This document shows, one piece after another, positions 61,093-64,000 of a DNA stretch of 64,000 nucleotides. Below the pieces are notes generated by a model. The model was not told where the DNA came from, ran no database searches, and saw nothing but the letters and a program-made list of their open reading frames with translations. Origin of the DNA: JAIYDJ01 sp031400505 (GTDB lineage Bacteria; Pseudomonadota; Alphaproteobacteria; Rhodobacterales; Rhodobacteraceae); NCBI GenBank assembly GCA_031400505.1, contig JANNPZ010000062.1, forward strand, positions 1 to 64,000. The letters run 5' to 3'. A program made the translations under genes and the position numbers. Position 1 is the first letter of the stretch, and each line of letters opens with the position of its first letter.

Positions 61093-61830
61093 ATGGGACG
61101 ACTGAGCGGAAAACGCGCGCTGATCACGGCGGCAGGGCAGGGGATCGGGCGGGCATCCGCGCTGATGATGGCGCGCGAGGGGGCGAGCGTTATTGCCACC
61201 GATGTGAACGCAGGTGCACTGGCGGATCTGGTGGCGCAGGGGTTGCAGACACGGCTGCTGGATGTGCGCGACCCGGCCTCGATTGCCGCAGCGGTGGCAG
61301 AGGTTGGCACGCTGGACGTGCTGTTCAACTGCGCGGGATTTGTCGCGGCGGGCAGCATTCTGGACTGTGACGAGGATCAATGGGCGTTCAGCCTCGATCT
61401 GAACATGACGGCGATGTACCGGATGTGCCGGGCGTTTCTGCCGGGGATGCTCGCGGCCGGGTCGGGGTCGATCATCAACATGGCCTCGGCGGTTTCGTCA
61501 CACATCGCGGCCCCCAACAGGTTTGTCTATGGCACCACCAAGGCCGGGGTGATCGGGCTGACCAAGGCCATCGCCGCGGATTTCATCACGCGCGGCATCC
61601 GCTGCAACGCGGTTTGCCCCGGCACGGTGGAAAGCCCGTCACTGGAGCAGCGCCTGCGCGATACCGGCGACTACGAGGCGGCGCGCAAGGCGTTCATCGC
61701 GCGTCAGCCGATCGGGCGGATCGGCAAGGCAGAAGAGATCGCGGCGCTGGTGGTTTACCTCGCCAGCGATGAAAGTTCCTATACAACCGGGGTTGCGCAT
61801 CTGATTGATGGCGGCTGGACCAACACCTGA
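61093..61830 (+). CDS. SDR, 2-keto-3-deoxy-L-fuconate dehydrogenase-like
   Basis: 245-residue classical SDR. Cofactor loop ITAAGQGIGRASALMMAREG, then VIATDVNAGAL (an Asp favouring NAD), FNCAG, and catalytic YGTTK. It resembles the BDH2/2-keto-3-deoxy-L-fuconate dehydrogenase group, which oxidises C4 before hydrolytic cleavage. AAGGAGTGGGA precedes ATG 61093. Sits between the dehydratase and the FAH-type hydrolase, the expected pathway order. Confidence 0.85.
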   Translation: MGRLSGKRALITAAGQGIGRASALMMAREGASVIATDVNAGALADLVAQGLQTRLLDVRDPASIAAAVAEVGTLDVLFNCAGFVAAGSILDCDEDQWAFSLDLNMTAMYRMCRAFLPGMLAAGSGSIINMASAVSSHIAAPNRFVYGTTKAGVIGLTKAIAADFITRGIRCNAVCPGTVESPSLEQRLRDTGDYEAARKAFIARQPIGRIGKAEEIAALVVYLASDESSYTTGVAHLIDGGWTNT

Positions 61831-61840
61831 GGAGAGATCG

Positions 61841-62689
61841 ATGAAACTTCTGCGTCACGGGCCGGTCGGGGCCGAAAAGCCGGGCCTCCTGCACGGCGAC
61901 GGCACAGTCCGCGATCTGTCGGGGTTGGTGCCCGATATCGGGGGGGCGGTTCTGTCGGATGCGGGAATTGCGATGCTGCGCGGCGTTGATCCCGCCGGCC
62001 TGCCGGTTGTGCCTGCGGGAACCCGGCTTGGCCCCTGTGTTGCCGGCACCGGCAAGTTCATCTGCATCGGGCTGAACTATTCCGACCATGCCGCCGAAAC
62101 CGGGGCGACCGTCCCGCCAGAGCCGATCATCTTCATGAAGGCGACCTCTGCGATCTGCGGGCCGCATGATCCGATCCTCATCCCGCGCGGGTCGGAAAAG
62201 ACCGACTGGGAAGTGGAGTTGGCCGTCATCATCGGCACGCGCGCCAAGTATGTGAGCGAGGCTGAAGCGTTGAACCATGTTGCGGGCTATGCCGTGGCCA
62301 ACGATGTATCGGAGCGCGCTTTCCAGATGGAGCGGTCGGGCCAGTGGACCAAGGGCAAGTCCTGCGACAATTTTGGTCAGATCGGCCCCTGGCTTGTGAC
62401 CCGCGACGAGGTCGCCGATCCGCAGGACCTGTCGATGTGGCTGACGGTGAATGGAAAGACCTATCAGAACGGTTCGACCCGGACGATGGTCTATGGCGTG
62501 GCGCATCTGGTCAGCTATCTGTCGCAGTTCATGACGCTGCATCCCGGTGACGTGATCTCGACCGGGACGCCACCCGGAGTGGGGCATGGTCAGAAACCGC
62601 CGCATTACCTGAAACCGGGCGATGTGGTCGAATTGGGCATCGCGGGGCTGGGCCAGCAGCGGCAGGACGTGATCAACGACCAAGGTTGA
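61841..62689 (+). CDS. Fumarylacetoacetate hydrolase family protein
   Basis: 282 residues: IGLNYSDHAAETGATVPPEP, the metal-ligand run DWEVELAVIIGTRAKYV, NDVSERAFQMERSGQWTKGK and ISTGTPPGVGHG. In deoxysugar pathways this family hydrolyses 2,4-diketo-3-deoxy acids to pyruvate plus lactate. GGAGAGATCG precedes ATG 61841. Confidence 0.9.
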   Translation: MKLLRHGPVGAEKPGLLHGDGTVRDLSGLVPDIGGAVLSDAGIAMLRGVDPAGLPVVPAGTRLGPCVAGTGKFICIGLNYSDHAAETGATVPPEPIIFMKATSAICGPHDPILIPRGSEKTDWEVELAVIIGTRAKYVSEAEALNHVAGYAVANDVSERAFQMERSGQWTKGKSCDNFGQIGPWLVTRDEVADPQDLSMWLTVNGKTYQNGSTRTMVYGVAHLVSYLSQFMTLHPGDVISTGTPPGVGHGQKPPHYLKPGDVVELGIAGLGQQRQDVINDQG

Positions 62690-62712
62690 GGGGCAGCAAA
62701 CCGGAGGCAGCG

Positions 62713-63552
62713 ATGGACCTGATCGACACCCATTTGCACCTGATCCTGCGGGACAGGCTTGGCTATGGCTGGACCGCCGGGATACCGGCGCTTGCCAGCG
62801 GGGATTTCTCGCTGGCCGATTACCGCGCACTGACGGCCGGGCAGGGGATCGGCGGGGCGATTTTTATGGAGGCGGGGGTCGATGACGCCGATTATCAGGC
62901 CGAGGCGCGTCTGGTCGCCGGTCTGGTGGCCGAAGGTGCGCTGCTGGGTCAGATTGCATCGTGCCGCCCCGAGGATGACGCGGGGTTTGACGACTGGCTG
63001 GACGAATGTGCCGATCTGCACGTTCTGGGATTGCGGCGCATCCTGCATGTGATGCCCGACGAGGTGTCGCAGACCCCGACCTTCCGGCGCAATCTGGCCA
63101 AGATCGGGGCGCGCGGTCTGGTGTTTGACATCTGCATGCTGGCCCGGCAGTTGCCGCTGGCAGTTGACCTCGCGCGGGCCTGCCCGGATCAGGTTCTGGT
63201 GCTGGACCATTGCGGGGTGCCGGACATCGCGGGCGGGGCGTTTGACGATTGGGCGGCGGGCATCAGCGCCGTGGCCGCCCTGCCGCATGTCAATGTGAAG
63301 CTGTCGGGCATCGTAGCCTACTGCGCGCCGGGGACAGCGTCGCAGGCGACGCTGGCGCATTGGGTCGATCATGTGCTGACGGCCTTTGGCCCAGACCGGG
63401 TGTTGTGGGGCAGCGACTGGCCGGTGGTCAATCTGGGCACGGGTCTACCGGACTGGATTGCCCTGACACGGGAATTGCTGGCGGGGCTTTCGGCGGATGA
63501 ACTTGCGCAGGTGGCGCAAGGAACGGCCAGACGGGTGTACCGCCTGGCCTGA
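62713..63552 (+). CDS. Amidohydrolase-family lactonase (L-fuconolactonase-like)
   Basis: 279 residues, TIM-barrel amidohydrolase of the COG3618 type: DTHLHLILRDRLGYGWTAG at the N-terminus, LGLRRILHV, VLDHCGVPDIAGG and LWGSDWPVVNLG near the C-terminus. Likely opens a sugar lactone made by the operon's dehydrogenase. Last gene of the plus-strand operon, convergent with a Gfo/Idh gene. Confidence 0.87.
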   Translation: MDLIDTHLHLILRDRLGYGWTAGIPALASGDFSLADYRALTAGQGIGGAIFMEAGVDDADYQAEARLVAGLVAEGALLGQIASCRPEDDAGFDDWLDECADLHVLGLRRILHVMPDEVSQTPTFRRNLAKIGARGLVFDICMLARQLPLAVDLARACPDQVLVLDHCGVPDIAGGAFDDWAAGISAVAALPHVNVKLSGIVAYCAPGTASQATLAHWVDHVLTAFGPDRVLWGSDWPVVNLGTGLPDWIALTRELLAGLSADELAQVAQGTARRVYRLA

Positions 63553-63557
63553 TCAGA

Positions 63558-64000
63558 TCACAGATCGAGCATCACCCAAGCCGCATTGCGCGCCGATGAC
63601 CGCACGCAGGCATCGACGAAGGCCACGCCTTCCAGCCCTTCCTTCAGCCCCGGAAAGGTGGTGTGGGGATCAAGCGGTGTGCCGTCGCGCCGGGCGGTGA
63701 TCGCGCGGGCAGCCTCGGCATAGATATTCGCGAACCCTTCGAGATAGCCTTCGGGGTGGCCCGGCGGCACGCGGGTGACGCGGGCAGCCTCGGCCCCCGA
63801 ACCCGCCCCGCCGCGTGTGATGCGATAGCGCGGCGCGCCGAACGGGGTGACCCACAGGTAGTTCGGGTTCTCCTGCTCCCACTCGATCCCGGCCTTGGTG
63901 CCATAGACGCGCAGACGCAGGGCGTTTTCGTTGCCCGAGGCAACCTGACTGCACCACAGCATCCCGCGCGCCCCACCCTGATAGCGCAACAGGACATGGC
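63558..64000 (-). CDS. Gfo/Idh/MocA family oxidoreductase, 5' part outside window
   Basis: The C-terminal 147 residues of a second Gfo/Idh/MocA oxidoreductase (HVLLRYQGGARGMLWCSQVA, then GTKAGIEWEQENPNYLWVTP and HPEGYLEGFANIYAEAARAI). The frame is open to the window edge, so the start and the cofactor domain are not visible. Convergent with the lactonase gene. Confidence 0.88.
   Translation of the reverse strand, partial: HVLLRYQGGARGMLWCSQVASGNENALRLRVYGTKAGIEWEQENPNYLWVTPFGAPRYRITRGGAGSGAEAARVTRVPPGHPEGYLEGFANIYAEAARAITARRDGTPLDPHTTFPGLKEGLEGVAFVDACVRSSARNAAWVMLDL

Overview
The window is high-GC DNA from an alphaproteobacterium, most likely a member of the Rhodobacteraceae. The evidence is the lptC-lptA-lptB-hpf-ptsN block without rpoN, a PetP/PetR-type regulator pair, the xseB-ispA-dxs isoprenoid operon, ABC-type sugar uptake feeding non-phosphorylated sugar-acid catabolism, and many GTG/TTG starts and ATGA overlaps. 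I see no prophage, insertion sequence, CRISPR array or replication origin. No gene-free stretch exceeds 300 bases; the longest is about 246 b, between ilvE and the TetR gene.

Layout. 1-1.8 kb: dnaK on the minus strand, cut off by an 80-b fold-back inverted repeat at the very start of the window, then a divergent alkB. 2.4-11.9 kb: a surface-polysaccharide locus with an export permease, cysQ (PAP phosphatase), galU, several glycosyltransferases, a GT14-family enzyme and a protein that looks like two fused sulfotransferases. The combination points to a sulfated glycan. 11.9-17.8 kb (minus): ptsN, hpf, lptB, lptA, lptC, kdsD, rnd, and an rsgA broken by an in-frame amber codon; then tRNA-Leu(CAG). 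18.1-29.2 kb: a DUF3179 protein, an NDUFA9-like protein, uppP, a frameshifted gltD, two small genes, gltB and a DUF4342 protein. 29.3-33.1 kb: mtgA, a GST, queG and an SDR. 33.1-36.2 kb: ilvE, a TetR regulator and petP-petR. 36.3-41.1 kb: a deacetylase, xseB, ispA, dxs and mrr, all tightly overlapping. 41.3-47.9 kb: an adenylate cyclase, yghU, an epimerase-like gene, amn, HU, a VOC protein and a DMT exporter.

47.9-64 kb is an accessory catabolic island. An IclR regulator is followed by a minus-strand pair (Gfo/Idh oxidoreductase, MaoC) and a divergent plus-strand series of 15 genes. In order these are a second MaoC without its catalytic His, a solute-binding-protein fold without signal peptide, a CaiB-type CoA transferase, a complete sugar ABC importer (binding protein, two permeases, ATPase), an enolase-superfamily dehydratase, a rhamnose-mutarotase-type protein, an RraA-type protein, a split UxaA-type dehydratase, an SDR, an FAH-family hydrolase and an amidohydrolase/lactonase. 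The core fits an L-fucose/L-rhamnose-like non-phosphorylated pathway: lactone opening, dehydration, oxidation, then cleavage to pyruvate plus a C3 product. The MaoC/CoA-transferase/cytosolic-SBP module is not part of the textbook version and is the best candidate here for something undescribed.

Quality caution: dnaK (fold-back), rsgA (amber) and gltD (C-run frameshift) are all lesions in normally conserved genes, so assembly or sequencing error must be considered. Other signals are a 17-bp palindrome shared by the gltD, ilvE and petP upstream regions, and three copies of a dispersed GC-hairpin element with a conserved tail.
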